Source: Ulva prolifera (taxonomy: Eukaryota > Chlorophyta > Ulvophyceae > Ulvales > Ulvaceae). Taken from it: a stretch of DNA of 64,000 nt. The DNA is taken from assembly GCA_023078555.1 (NCBI GenBank), contig CM041197.1:833501-897500 (forward strand), in the 5' to 3' direction. Both the position numbers and the translations under genes were made by a program. The notes beneath the pieces were generated by a model, which was not told the DNA's origin, searched no databases, and saw only the letters and a list, made by a program, of their open reading frames with translations. Shown here in pieces: positions 11,756 to 21,740 of the stretch (its first letter is position 1; every line of letters starts with the position of its first letter).

Positions 11756-11806
11756 ACACACCGCGCCCACACCTCATCCTTGTAACACACCGCGCCCACA
11801 CCTCAT
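11756..11806 (+). mobile_element. Family B micro-insertion of 7-9 bp with 22-bp target duplication
   Basis: A 22-bp sequence (ACACACCGCGCC...CACCTCAT) at 11756-11777 recurs exactly at 11785-11806, separated only by CCTTGTA. Reading the ambiguous next AC as element gives CCTTGTAAC, the exact family B 3' end. It looks like a target-primed insertion that kept almost none of the element. A simple tandem duplication cannot be excluded, but the CCTTGTAAC spacer argues against it. Confidence 0.6.
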
Positions 11807-12070
11807 TCAGGCAGCAGTCTAGAGGATCGTTTACTCTGATGTAATAACTCGTAAAATAGATCTCTTCAGGACCAAAATCCCTCGAAAAAAAAACAACACC
11901 GCAGCAGCGCACGCACACACGCCTCAGTCCGGCCGGTGTATCTACGTACCAGCGGGGTTCCACCTGCAGCGACATCGGCATAAAACCCCTGCACCGCGCC
12001 GACGTCGCGACGTGCATGGCCATGGCTCCAGTAATCACACAGCTGTAGCCGTTACGGAATACTACACGGG

Positions 12071-12163
12071 TACAGGCAGGCACACCTGTATCTCCGACAC
12101 CTGTATCTCCTGGGCAGGCACACCTGTATCTCCCGACCAACACACCTGTATCTCCCGAAGCAT
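12071..12163. repeat. Short tandem repeat, four CACCTGTATCTCC units
   Basis: ACACCTGTATCTCC occurs four times with spacers GACA, TGGGCAGGC and CGACCAAC. The last unit is the 5' target duplication of the following LINE-A copy. Confidence 0.6.
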
Positions 12164-12260
12164 AGTTCTTACAAAAGAGTGAACGGGAGAAAACAAACAC
12201 TGAAACCGAATCTCATCCGCATCAACATCAACCTACACTCACACACACACGAACACAACA
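12164..12260 (-). mobile_element. LINE-A tail with 14-bp target duplication
   Basis: Reverse tail (TTACAAAAGAGTGAACGGGA..., then GAATCTCATCCGCATCAAC) flanked by ATCTCCCGAAGCAT at 12150-12163 and 12261-12274, perfect over 14 bp. Confidence 0.85.
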
Positions 12261-12939
12261 ATCTCCCGAAGCATGGGCCCAGTTGTGTTCATCTCCAGAT
12301 GGAACACACAACGCATCAGACTCTTACACAGCAACGCCCACACTCGCTGCCGGCTCTGAGTGCGGTCCGAGTCACTGGACTGCCCGTAAGTGTGCATGTG
12401 TTCAATCGAACCGGGACCAGTTTGGTTTTGGCCACGGGTAGATCGCACTATGATGCTGGATGTGAGGTCCCTGTCCTGCCGGCCGGGCCGGGTCTGCGTG
12501 AACGAGGCGCTGCTGTCTTACAGAACAGAAAGGTGTCTGGGAGTGATGTACTTTGCAGTGGCCGGTGCTGCTCACATATTTGCAAACACCTTCTGCAACC
12601 GTACGGACGCTAGCCAGCGGTTGGGTCCGTGGCCACGCGCCGCCACCTCGGTCTTTCCGCTCGCCCGCGCATCGGCCGCACGCCAGCTTGGCGGCCCGGT
12701 TGTCGCAATGACCCTCGGACGCTGCTATAGCTGCACCCGAGCCCCGCTTCCACCGCTGCGCTGGCTGGACACTTCTGCATGGTTCGGTGTTGCGCCGCCC
12801 GACCATATCGTGAGAGGGGGAATCTCATCCCGATACACGGCCGCTGCCGGAACTCGCGAAAACACGCAGACCCGCATGCTGATGATGCCTCCGTGCGCCG
12901 GGGGAATGTGTTGCACATGGAAGCGATCGCCTGCGTGCA

Positions 12940-12947
12940 TATAAAAG
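12940..12947 (+). promoter_or_regulatory. TATA box (TATAAAAG)
   Basis: TATAAAAG in a GC-rich context, 213 bp before the ATG of a signal-peptide ORF at 13160. The spacing suits a start site near 12970 and a 5' UTR of about 190 nt. Position-based inference. Confidence 0.45.
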
Positions 12948-13159
12948 GCGCACTGCCCTTCAGATCAACCACTTCCACCTGCTCCTGCTGTCGCCATAGT
13001 CGTAGGTATCTCTAGATTCACAGACGCAGCAGCAGCAGGGACTTGTGTGGCCAGTACTCGTCTAGTACCCGCGATACGACCCACGTGCCCGCGAAGTTTC
13101 AGGTCCAGGCGCCGACTCTGACGGCACTTCAGGTCCATTCGAAGGTCCGATTGCTGAAG

Positions 13160-13402
13160 ATGCTCTCTACGACTGCTGTTGTAGCGGGTGCGCTGCTTCT
13201 GGCGGAGACCGCCGCTGCGCAAGCCTTCATCGGCGACAACCTGGGACAGGGCAACGGCCGCGCTGGCGCGGAGCGCCAGCGAGGGCAGTTCATCGGCAGA
13301 GGCAGGGGCTCCATCCCTAGAGACGGTACTATCGCAACGCAGGCGCTGACCCGCGTGGATCTCTACACCCGCACCTGCGAGTGCTTGCCAACAGGATCTG
13401 CG
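13160..13402 (+). CDS. Signal-peptide first exon of a secreted protein (possibly peroxidase copy 2)
   Basis: ATG at 13160 starts MLSTTAVVAGALLLAETAAA followed by Gln-Ala, a classic cleavable signal peptide, then a Gly/Arg/Gln-rich stretch with high GC3. A donor GTGCGC at 13403 (phase 0) matches the donor style of the peroxidase exons; GTGGAT a little upstream is an alternative. It lies on the same strand as, and 2.75 kb before, the first recognisable exon of peroxidase copy 2, with no other gene seen between, so it may be that gene's first exon. The intervening N-terminal peroxidase exon was not found, so the link is inference. Confidence 0.5.
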
Positions 13403-13466
13403 GTGCGCCCTCTCTGTAGCTGGTCCTGCACTTTTTGCGTATGTCGGCATAATATGACAGCTGGCA

Positions 13467-13528
13467 CCGAGTCCAATGAGACTCTTCTGTAGTATGTGTC
13501 TTCTCCCGTCCACTCTTTTGTAATGCAG
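13467..13528 (+). mobile_element. Degenerate LINE-A tail with 19-bp target duplication
   Basis: TTCTCCCGTCCACTCTTTTG is the family end. CATAATATGACAGCTGGCA (13448-13466) and CATGATACGACAGCTGGCA (13529-13547) are the two flanks, differing at two positions. Confidence 0.7.
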
Positions 13529-13650
13529 CATGATACGACAGCTGGCATTGCTGCGCATGTGGCCACGTAGTGACCGGTGCAGCTGCTTGTGTTGCGAGGA
13601 TCCTCGATGTATCGATGTATTCCTGTGTATCCATGGGGTCAGGCTGGCGA

Positions 13651-13741
13651 GGTTGTAGTGTGATCGTCTGTGTATGTGTTGCTGTTGATTCTAATGAGAT
13701 TCGGTTTCAGCGTTTGTTTTCTCCCGTTCACTCTTTTGTAA
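13651..13741 (+). mobile_element. LINE-A tail
   Basis: GGTTGTAGTGTGATCG, TGTTGCTGTTGATTC and TTCTCCCGTTCACTCTTTTG occur in family order, ending TAA. Confidence 0.75.
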
Positions 13742-13744
13742 ACC

Positions 13745-13881
13745 GAGACAGTGCGTTCAGTGGTCCAGAAGAGCGAGCTGGCCTAGACAATTTTGGCGCA
13801 AGGGTGGGCTCCAAAACAGCGACCGTACGTTCACTGCGGTGGTGCAGCAGCCTCGCTCTTTACACTCAAACGCACTGTCTA
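13745..13881. repeat. Possible MITE with 12-bp terminal inverted repeats
   Basis: AGACAGTGCGTT near 13746 and AACGCACTGTCT ending near 13881 are inverse complements; AGAGCGAG / CTCGCTCT also pair just inside. No target duplication was found. Confidence 0.45.
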
Positions 13882-14205
13882 GATCTGCGGCATTGCACCT
13901 GTCGCCTCGATGGGCCCGGAGTGCATTTGTGACCCGCATCTCAGGAACAGTAGATGTCTAGGGCCACATAGTAGACGCTATTTCATGATGTACCTTGAAC
14001 TTTGCTAGTACGCTTGCGCATGCGATGATCATCAATCGACTCTGTTGTCATCTAATGAAATGCAGTGCCATGGGCGAGTTCGAACGGCTGTAGCGGCCGT
14101 GTCCGGTTGAATACATCGTCATCGGGGCTGTAAATCTTGGCTTTGAGCATGCAAGCTTTAGTGTGAGGATTTCGTGCGCTGTACCTTTCCCTTCTCGATG
14201 GCGCG

Positions 14206-14343
14206 GTTGTGGTGTGACCTTGTGTGTATGTGCGTGTTGCCGCTGATTCGGATGAGAGTCGGTTTCGGTGTTTTTCTTCTTCCATTCACTGTTTCGTAAG
14301 TATGTGTTGCGGAATTTATCTTCTCCCGTTCATTCTTTTGGAA
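14206..14343 (+). mobile_element. LINE-A tail followed by a second partial tail
   Basis: GGCGCGGTTGTGGTGTGACC to TTCACTGTTTCGTAA resembles the family 3' UTR; a second TTCTCCCGTTCATTCTTTTG lies at 14320-14339. This is either two insertions or a partial duplication. Confidence 0.6.
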
Positions 14344-15630
14344 ATGACATCTTGCTTCCACTCATTCACCCTCCTGCGCCACCGATTAATCCTCTTGTAC
14401 ACGCTGTGTGAGGCGGCCGCGCCTTCGCCACGCGCTGTTCGCATCGCGACGCTCACGCGCTCGTGGGCTCTGGGGAGCCGCTCGCAGGCACGGCCGCGCG
14501 GCGGCACCTGCAGATGTCGTGGCCATGTGCGATCTCGAGCTATCGTACGATCGTAACGCGTCGCTGTTCGCTCTGAACATGGCCGCTGCCCCTGAAGGCC
14601 GGTGCGAAGCGACGCAAACACACTCTCTACATCTGCTACCTTCTACCCTTGCGCACGCCCATCACATTCGCACAAAACTGTCCTTTACTTAGCTGGCTTT
14701 CTCGCGTGCGTCCGTGGTCTGCGGTACCCGTCGCCGCATGCCAATGTCTGGAGGCGGGCTGCTTCATGCATGCCCGGCCTGCGGTAGTACGAAATGCCTG
14801 CAGGAGCGCAACACTAGTGCCCCTGGCTACCTATGTTCTGGTATGCTTGGGTCATGTGTCTGTTGGCAGATCTTCATGCTGCGTTGTCCTTTGAGGGCAT
14901 CACAGCAGAGCTGATAGCCTGTGGTTTGAACCACAAGAATTCTTGTTCTGCCCCTCCGAGGGGACGTAGATTGCAGTGACGGCAGTGACGTGACGTTATG
15001 CACGATATGCAGTGGTACCATCACATCTAGTAGCCATGGAGAATGCTGGTGCTAACACCCACGAGCTGTTGATGGCAACCCGCAAGTAGCTTGATCTGGT
15101 CTAGCTGAAGCAGCCAAGGGTGGCTGTCAATTTGCAAACTGTTGCCATAGTCCTCAAACGAGTTATGTAGATCATCTATGATTCATGTGGCGAAGCATGC
15201 CTGCATGCTCCTCTGGCAAGTTGTGGTCAGTGTCTTGTTCAGAGATGGAAGCATGCATATGGCAGCAGCAGTGCCCTGTGCTCTCTGATGCTGGAAGTTG
15301 GCTGGCCACTCATGCTGGCATGCTGGCACATGAAGCTGCCTCACAAGCATAGTCAATTAATTGACTAAATTTGTTTGGTCTGGCTTGCATTTGTTGATTA
15401 GTTGTTTGTGGCAGCTGCATCAGAGCAGACCAGAAAACACACCTGAAAGGCATGTCCAATGGCAATTTGCCCATGGTGTTCCATCTGGAGTTCCGTTGAC
15501 TAGGTCCCTATACAGGCTACTAGTGCTTGGTGTGGGCAGCTGCAGGAATATTGTGTCAAACCATGACAGTCTCAGTGCTGGAATTACTGCTCCTCTGCTG
15601 CTACCATGCTGTCACAGTGTCCGTGCTGAC

Positions 15631-15732
15631 CAGTGTTGGGTCGTCGGGCCCGATCATATGGAACAGTTCAGAATATTTAGCTCTAATTTCTGGGTGGCAG
15701 CCCTGGAAATACTGCACCGCGATCCTACACTG
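15631..15732 (+). mobile_element. MITE-C, 102-bp copy with perfect 8-bp target duplication
   Basis: Starts CAGTGTTGGGTCG and ends CTACACTG. GTGCTGAC occurs directly before (15623-15630) and directly after (15733-15740). Internal blocks include GGGCCCGATCATATGGAACA and TTTCTGGGTGGCAGCC. The 8-bp duplication and size suit a non-autonomous hAT-type element. Confidence 0.85.
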
Positions 15733-16078
15733 GTGCTGACATCACTGCATGCGCAGCTTCAGCTGCCATGCTTGTCTGAAGCCTGAAAATTTCATGTGTA
15801 GAAAAAAAATTGAACTGACACAGCCAGCAGTTGCTGTACAGTTCACCTGGCACTGTGCACGTGTTGTCATTTCTCGAGAAGTTTGACAACAGGTCACACC
15901 AGCATGTCTGACAGTGTTTCTCACAGAAGCTTCTAGGAGGTCTGACTGTGTTGCTCCCACCGCGCATTCGTACTCCTGCAGTGTGAGCAACGTGTGTGCA
16001 CAAGCCATGCCAGTTTGTCTGGAAGAGCAACAACAGCAGCATGTTCGTCCATGGCAGGTCCTTTACATGAGCTGGACG

Positions 16079-16134
16079 GTTCCCCTGGTTGCTGCTCGCG
16101 GTGCTACCTGCCCTGCTTGCTTTGTCCTTGTAAC
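16079..16134 (+). mobile_element. Family B retroposon inserted just before a peroxidase splice acceptor
   Basis: GTTCCCCTGGTTGCTGCTCG to TTTGTCCTTGTAAC, flanked by ACATGAGCTGGACG at 16065-16078 and 16135-16148 (perfect 14 bp). The acceptor CAG of the first recognised copy 2 exon lies at 16151-16153, so the element ends about 20 bp upstream of the exon and supplies its pyrimidine-rich tract. Confidence 0.88.
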
Positions 16135-16153
16135 ACATGAGCTGGACGTGCAG

Positions 16154-16259
16154 GAGGCTGGAGATATCCGCTTGATCAGTGACCTCTTTGCGGCTGGTGG
16201 CAATGATGACAACACTTTCGGCCTCACCAACATGGTCTGGGGCGTCGGCCAGTTCCTTG
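16154..16259 (+). CDS. Peroxidase copy 2, exon with WGxGQFL
   Basis: Acceptor ...GACGTGCAG; 35 codons plus one base; donor GTGCGC at 16260. The last base G joins AT of the next exon to give the Asp of DHD. This junction reconstitutes the family distal-histidine motif exactly, strong support for both exons. Confidence 0.85.
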
Positions 16260-19200
16260 GTGCGCCACATTCCTCCAAAAACTTGTCTTTCGAGCTGAAA
16301 CTCTGCTGTGATATGGCAGGGCGTGTCAGAGCATGCATGTGTACCTTCTCGCCGGGGGAGCGGGTTCACTGATTCCTGGCAGATGCGGAAACTGTTTCTG
16401 AAATCAATGTGTTCAGCTTGCCTGTTCGCATACACCGGACCCCACCGGATAGTGCCCCCCTCCCCCCCAGACATTCCTTCCCAAGACAGTACACAACTTG
16501 GAGCTCCTGCTGTCCACGACGTCACCATGCACGCTATGGCTCATGCATACCATAGCTGACAAGCCACGGTTAACGAGCTGGGTTAACGAGCTGGCTTGAC
16601 ACGGGCGCATGGCGCTGCAGATCATGACATGGCGCTTTCGATCGAGGATGAGGAGTCCGAGTTCACGTTTGTCGGCACCGAGCTGGGCGAAATGGGCCTG
16701 CACAACGCCGTCACGCAGAACAACGGCCGCTGCAGCAACACCGTCAATGCCCAGACCGCCGTCCTCGACGCAAGCCAGGTGTACGGCGTCAGCAAGCAGT
16801 TCCTGGAGAACGTGCTGCTCGAGCCCCAGTCGTGCAAGCTGCGCACGGAGTTTGGCAACTTCCCGCCGGTTACGACTGAGGCGAATGACGCCGGCAAGTT
16901 CCTGTTTGTGACGGGAGACGTCCGCATCTCGGAGCAAGGCTTCCTCGCCGCCCAGCACATCGTGCGCCTCATTCTACTGCAGGCTAAAGCATGTCATTTT
17001 TCAGGCAGATGTTCATGGCTACTAATGTAGTATGCCTGGGGGCTTTGATGTCGGTGTTTCTGCTAGCATCTCGTGCTTACATCGATTTGATGTCGGAACA
17101 TCTGTACCGCAGCAAATATGTCTTGTATACCCATTGATCTTGTAGCTCGAGACGCTGCCGCGCCCAGGCTGCCCCACCGCGGCCGATGATTTGTGCCACC
17201 CCGCGCATCCCTGCTCCCTGCCTGCGGCTGCAGATCTGCTGCGGCGTCCCCCATTGTGACCTGAAAGGCGTTTACCCTTGCTGCGCCAGGCTGCGACAGC
17301 AGTGCGGTCCCCCCTCCACAACTCTGTGCACGTCACGGTGGGGGTTCCACGCACTCTCTGCGGAGCATGCAGGTGTGGATCCGGGAGCACAACCGCCTGT
17401 GTGACTCCATCGCCGCCAATCCGTCCACCGCTCGCCTCAACTGGAAGCAGCAGTTCGAGCTGGCCCGCGCCGTGGTGATTGCAAAGTGGCAGCGTGTGGT
17501 GCTGGAGGAGTTCCTGCCCACCTTTGGCATCACGCAGGCTGACCTGCTGGCCGCCACCCCGCTCGTCAGAACCCCAGCGGTGTCTGTCGAGTTCAGCATT
17601 GGGTACCGGTGAGGCCCTACCTACCCCAGCACGGGGCTGACACCGTTCTTGACCTGTCCTTGTTGTTTGAACAGTCCATAGGTTACACCGCAAGCAGGAC
17701 AGTATGCGTTCGACTAAAGGTGACAAGGCTCGGGAGTGATATAGATGCTATGGATGTACTCAGCACAGCCACAGTCAGGCTTCAGGCTGTTGAGCTTGTT
17801 GGGAATTGTCATGATATGGGGTGGGGAATTAGCCGAGTGCACTTGTGGATCGGACAGTAGCCTACGAATTCCAGGGATTATGACCAGATCGCGCTGGCGT
17901 CTCTACCTTGTAGCCACACACACACACATGTTCATGTACTGCCACATTGTTGGCAGCCCTTGCCATTAAGCGAGCACTGTCACACTGAGCGGCGCTTGTG
18001 CAGAATTGGCCATGACCTCATCGGAGATGTCGTCGGAGACGTCGGCATCGTGGAGGCCTTCAACGCAGAGGTGTGCCCTCCAAATTCATCTAAGGCAGCT
18101 AAACTAGCTTGGCTACGCACGCTTTTAGAAATTCCTCGAGTCAGTTTGGTGCTTGGCCGCGGGCCACCAGGTTGATGCATGGAAGTCGCCTGTTGGCAGG
18201 CGGCTGTACCAGAGGATTGTGCACATGTACTCGTAACTACAGTTACGAAGATCCGACATTGCTGCCATGAAACCGTACTGTGGACAACAGGAATGGCCAT
18301 GAACCACCACGGCAGAATGACCTCGTGCTACTACTGATAGAATAGGACAGCAAATATCATGGATGGACATGCAGGCATTCTTCACCGATGCCGGCGGCAC
18401 CCTCGACACGCCCACCCTCACGCTCAAGCCCGACGCCGAGCAACGCCTCACCCGCATCATCGCCGGCCTCAGCACCACGCCCTGCAAGGAGTTTGACGGC
18501 AAGATGTCCGACGCGCTGCGCAACATGCTGTTCGCTGATGGGCAGGACCTCGCGGGCCGCAACATTTTCCGGGCGCGTGAGATCGGTGTGCCGGACTATG
18601 CAGGCCTCGCCCAGTGCTTCGGAGTGCCCCCGGATGCCACGGTGCGCTTCGCAAAGTCATGGTCAACGACCGGTCGTAGCCCGACAGCCGAGCAGCCACA
18701 GAACGTCTGAGTTGCGTGGCTCGACCCAAAAACTGCGCATGGCCGCTCTGATCGGTGTAGGGGGGCCAGTCGGCCGTCATCGCGCCGGAACCAGCACCCT
18801 GTTCTGTTTTGGGGCCGGAGGCTATGAATTCTGTGACCGCAGCAGCTGCACCGATGTCTGTTGCTGGCAACCCCACCTGCATTCTTTACAGCTGCCAGTT
18901 GCTGCAAATGCGTGCTCGGCCAGCCACGACCGTGCACCCTCGTGTGTTGATCTGCTCCGCCTGCTCCCGCACAAACGCGGTGTGCACCTCTCGGGGCCCT
19001 CACGGTCAGCCCCACCATGCAGACCCAGGCTGAGACGCCCGATGCATGGCTTGGCCTCCTCCGCGAGCCCAAGGCCCCCGGCTCCCCGCTCGGCCCCACC
19101 CTCCGCGCGATGCTTGTTGACCAGTTTGCCCGCACCGTGTTTGGCCCTGGGGGACTCTTCTGGGGCAACGACGTCGGCTCGCTCGGCCCCTTCCTGGCCG

Positions 19201-19280
19201 AGGTACAGGGTTCCACCTACGCGCAGATCCTTGCGCTCAACACCGGCTTCCCTGCCACCGGCAATGTCTTCCGCATGTAG
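16154..19280 (+). CDS. Animal-type haem peroxidase, copy 2 (six exons recognised)
   Basis: Exons 16154-16259, 16621-16961, 17373-17608, 18004-18070, 18375-18641 and 19023-19280 join in frame with phases 1, 0, 2, 0, 0. The joined protein shows, in order: WGVGQFL/DHD across the first junction (distal Gln, haem-linking Asp, distal His and Ca-binding Asp); ASQVYG; VRISE (catalytic Arg and haem-linking Glu, R-x-x-E); REHNRLC; YRIGHDLIG (proximal His); RNIFRARELGVPDY (Asn that hydrogen-bonds the proximal His); LNTGF near the C-terminus. All expected catalytic residues are kept, so an active enzyme is likely. The N-terminal part is missing or lies in the exon at 13160. A tandem paralogue is at 32-2798. 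Confidence 0.88.
16621..16961 (+). CDS. Peroxidase copy 2, exon with DHD and VRISE
   Basis: Acceptor ...GCGCTGCAG; donor GTGCGC at 16962, phase 0. Contains HDMALSIEDE, the ASQVYG turn and GDVRISEQ, the catalytic arginine block. Confidence 0.85.
17373..17608 (+). CDS. Peroxidase copy 2, exon with REHNRL
   Basis: Acceptor ...GCATGCAG; donor GTGAGG at 17609 after two bases of the Arg codon in the Tyr-Arg pair before the proximal His. Equivalent to the first two-thirds of copy 1 exon A. Confidence 0.85.
18004..18070 (+). CDS. Peroxidase copy 2, small exon with proximal histidine
   Basis: 67 bp encoding IGHDLIGDVVGD and the end of the block, closed by GAG before donor GTGTGC. It is fused to the preceding exon in copy 1. 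Phase 2 to phase 0. Confidence 0.85.
18375..18641 (+). CDS. Peroxidase copy 2, exon with DLAGRNIF
   Basis: Acceptor ...GACATGCAG; 89 codons; donor GTGCGC at 18642, at the same place (PDAT / PEAT) as in copy 1. Confidence 0.85.
19023..19280 (+). CDS. Peroxidase copy 2, terminal exon
   Basis: Acceptor ...CACCATGCAG; 85 codons and TAG. Close match to copy 1 exon C (AETPDAWLGLLREPK, YAQIL, LNTGF). Confidence 0.85.
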   Translation, partial: TQAETPDAWLGLLREPKAPGSPLGPTLRAMLVDQFARTVFGPGGLFWGNDVGSLGPFLAEVQGSTYAQILALNTGFPATGNVFRM

Positions 19281-20084
19281 ATGGTTCAATTGTGCACCGT
19301 CTTCGCGGACAGCGCCGCGGTTGTGAATCGAAGGTGTCTCCATCAGGCAAGATGAGATTGGACCGTTCTTGCGTCTTGTAGGCATTTCGATCTGATCAGA
19401 TCGAATCTGGAGTAGTACTGGGTGCACTGGGTGACCATGCACCCAAGCTGACCCGGACAGCGGTGCTGCACTGGCAGTGGCTGCACCGTGACGGAGAGCA
19501 AGCGGCATTAACAGGAGTGCTCGGAAGTTGCTTTTTGCTTCTATGTGTAGTCCGAGTGCACATGACTGTTATATTCTGGGCCATGTTTTTGGGGTGGGTG
19601 TTTAGACGAAATCAACCCGATGTTTGACAGGATGGAGGAATTTGGTTTTCGGATTTTAAGAGGGATACATGGCAGGGGATTTTGACTTGGGTTTCAGGTG
19701 GGAGTGATGTGGCAGCAGGATAATCTTGATAGGACAGAATATCAACCTTGCTGCTGCAGCTTTGACTTTGTAGGTCGATGGTGGACCTGCTCCGGGGCCG
19801 CTTCAGCAGCATATAATTCGTGGCTGTAGCGAGCAGCTGGCTTTACTGCTCTGGTGTAGGCTGTGATCTCGGTGGTGTAGGAATGAAGGTTCTTTAGGAG
19901 TTTGCAGTACAGAACTTGTGCTGCTGGTATCAGCAGTCACAAGGATGGTGATCTGGTAGGAGTGTGTAAGTCATTACTAATTAGTAAAGTGACCTCTAGA
20001 CCAACAGATCCCACTACATATTGGATCATGAACACACATCACCAAAATGTCCTGTGTGCAAGCTTCCCATGGCTGTAGCAACCC

Positions 20085-20168
20085 AGGCGCTCAAGCCACA
20101 CGTCTACACAGGTCGTCGCTCATATGCCACTCATAATTACAAGCGTCCACGCTCATGCACGGTCGCTC
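20085..20168 (+). repeat. Dispersed repeat F, copy 1
   Basis: GTCTACACAGGTCGTCGCTC, ATATGCCACTCATAATTACA and CGTCCACGCTCATGCACGGT are repeated almost exactly at 21668-21740. Type unknown. Confidence 0.65.
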
Positions 20169-20497
20169 AAGCCACACTGGCAGCAGCCTTTGCATATGAT
20201 CCTGTCTGACACAGTTCCAGAGTACAAATCTGCACAAGCTGGCAATCAGTGGCACACCAAACGCGTCCTTACTTCACTCCAGGTAGGCCATTTTGAGTGA
20301 TGGAAGGCATGCAATAGCATCCGTTTGTTGGTAGCACCTAAAACTACTCCTGTGCGTTCACTTGCACTCGGAATCACCCAATTGCCACACCCAAGGTGCA
20401 CTGCTGAGAATGCACAGACTCCTTCGGCACGCTTCCGGCCAGCAAGCTCGCCTATCTAGAGCTACGCATATGCATGCCCCAAATCCGACATGTCCAG

Positions 20498-20608
20498 GGC
20501 ACCCTTTACCCAAGCTCTTGCACCACCTCGTTCCGGGATCCCGCCTCGGCGGACAATGTCGCGGTGGGGGCCGGTCACCACTGGCAGCCGCTGGTCGATG
20601 GCACTTGC
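20498..20608 (+). CDS. Possible internal exon of an unrecognised gene
   Basis: A 37-codon phase-0 segment between acceptor GACATGTCCAG and a consensus donor GTGAGT at 20609, with strongly GC-rich third positions. The peptide includes SFRDPASADNVAVGAGHHW. No family is recognised and no partner exon was found, so this rests on splice signals and codon bias alone. Confidence 0.25.
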
Positions 20609-20678
20609 GTGAGTAGGAGCAGAGGGTTACATTGTGAGAAAGGTTCTGAGGCTCAATCCCGCCGGGCCAGGGCGTCTG

Positions 20679-20745
20679 TGTTACAAGGAGAGAGGGGGGA
20701 AGGCGGGCAGCACCGCGAGACCAGGAAGCAGTGCAAAACCAGGAT
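20679..20745 (-). mobile_element. Family B tail, diverged
   Basis: GTGTTACAAGGAGAGAGG, then GCGGGCAGCACCGCGAGACC, the reverse complement of the family end with extra G residues. Confidence 0.55.
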
Positions 20746-21270
20746 TGAATTAAGCACCAGGACAAACCACGGTGTGTGTATGTGGGCCTTTCTTTGGATG
20801 ACGTGGCACGAGAGTGCACATGTCTGCCATGTGGGAGCTGCCTCGGAGGAGATTGATCAAGTTGTAATGTGTTACCATGTGCCCGTGACCTTCTCTGGTG
20901 ACCTTCTTCTGTATCCGTAAACATATGCATGCAGTTACAAATGACAGAGGCCGGGAATGAAGCCGGTTCTTGGAATCCAGCCGCAGACCCACTCACGCAG
21001 TCATGGCGCCGGGGGGTGCGCACAGGTGTGGGTGATGCCAATGGTTGCAGCTGCCACCAGCAGGTTACCTCGTTATCTCGCGTTCTGGAGCTCTGCGCTG
21101 CTGTGTTTCTGCTGTGCCAGCCAGCCTAGCACTGCCTGGTACTGTTACCTGAGCACGTTCGTTGAAGGCGAACGCCACAGGTCAACGTCGGATTTCGACT
21201 CAGTATCTCTTTTCGTCATCTCGTGTAAGCTTGAACACAACTTCCCGATCGCATCAGCGGGTGTGCTAGC

Positions 21271-21640
21271 GCTGTACAAGGACAATGCCGCTGTACAAGG
21301 ACAATGCCGGAGAGGCCGGTAGCCCCGCCACGGCAACGCACAGGTGCACCAACGCCTCGGACGATGGCGAATGCCAACCGACATTGAACACGGCCTTGAT
21401 TGCCCAGAACAGGCCGATTACCAAACACGGCGCGTCGGCCGGGGTTGCGCCGCAAACACGCACACCCCGAATCACCCCCCAGCTCACACGCCCATATAAC
21501 AGCCCCGGTCCCACTCACAGAATGACCCCGCCGCCCGCGCAGCCGAGGTGGCCCAAACGGACAGCCCGGCTGCCGCTGGCCCCCGAAAACGCCCCAAGGC
21601 CGCCCGCCCCCCACCCCCCTTGGCGCACATCGTACCCACA
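21271..21640 (-). mobile_element. Family B subfamily, about 370-bp copy
   Basis: A 19-bp unit GCTGTACAAGGACAATGCC is tandemly doubled at 21271-21308. GAGGCCGGTAGCCCCGCCAC and GGCAACGCAC follow, as in the related copy at 28333-28660. Further upstream (on the minus strand) both copies hold ACCCCGCCGCCCGCGC. The doubling may be a target duplication of a micro-insertion. Confidence 0.5.
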
Positions 21641-21667
21641 GACTCTTGAACTCATGTTTAGCCAAAG

Positions 21668-21740
21668 GCCCACGTCTACACAGGTCGTCGCTCATATGCC
21701 ACTCATACTTACAAGCGTCCACGCTCGTGCACGGTCGCTT
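21668..21740 (+). repeat. Dispersed repeat F, copy 2
   Basis: Near-identical to 20085-20168. A partial inverse relative (GAGCGACGACCTGTGTAGAC) lies at about 25649-25668. Confidence 0.65.

Larger units (their letters stand above)
2799..12900. other. Intergenic, repeat-bearing, no gene recognised
   Basis: About 10 kb between the end of peroxidase copy 1 and the TATA box at 12940. Open frames are short, AT/GC-mixed and mutually overlapping. What can be supported is a set of perfect palindromes (3035, 5299), one MITE-D (5051), LINE-A tails and family B tails, listed separately. No tRNA or rRNA was noticed. Confidence 0.6.

Noticed and set aside
12390..12944. 184-codon plus ORF just upstream of the TATA box at 12940
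   Set aside because: It ends at the TATA box and has an opposite-strand ORF of similar length; no motif. Taken as promoter-side non-coding DNA.
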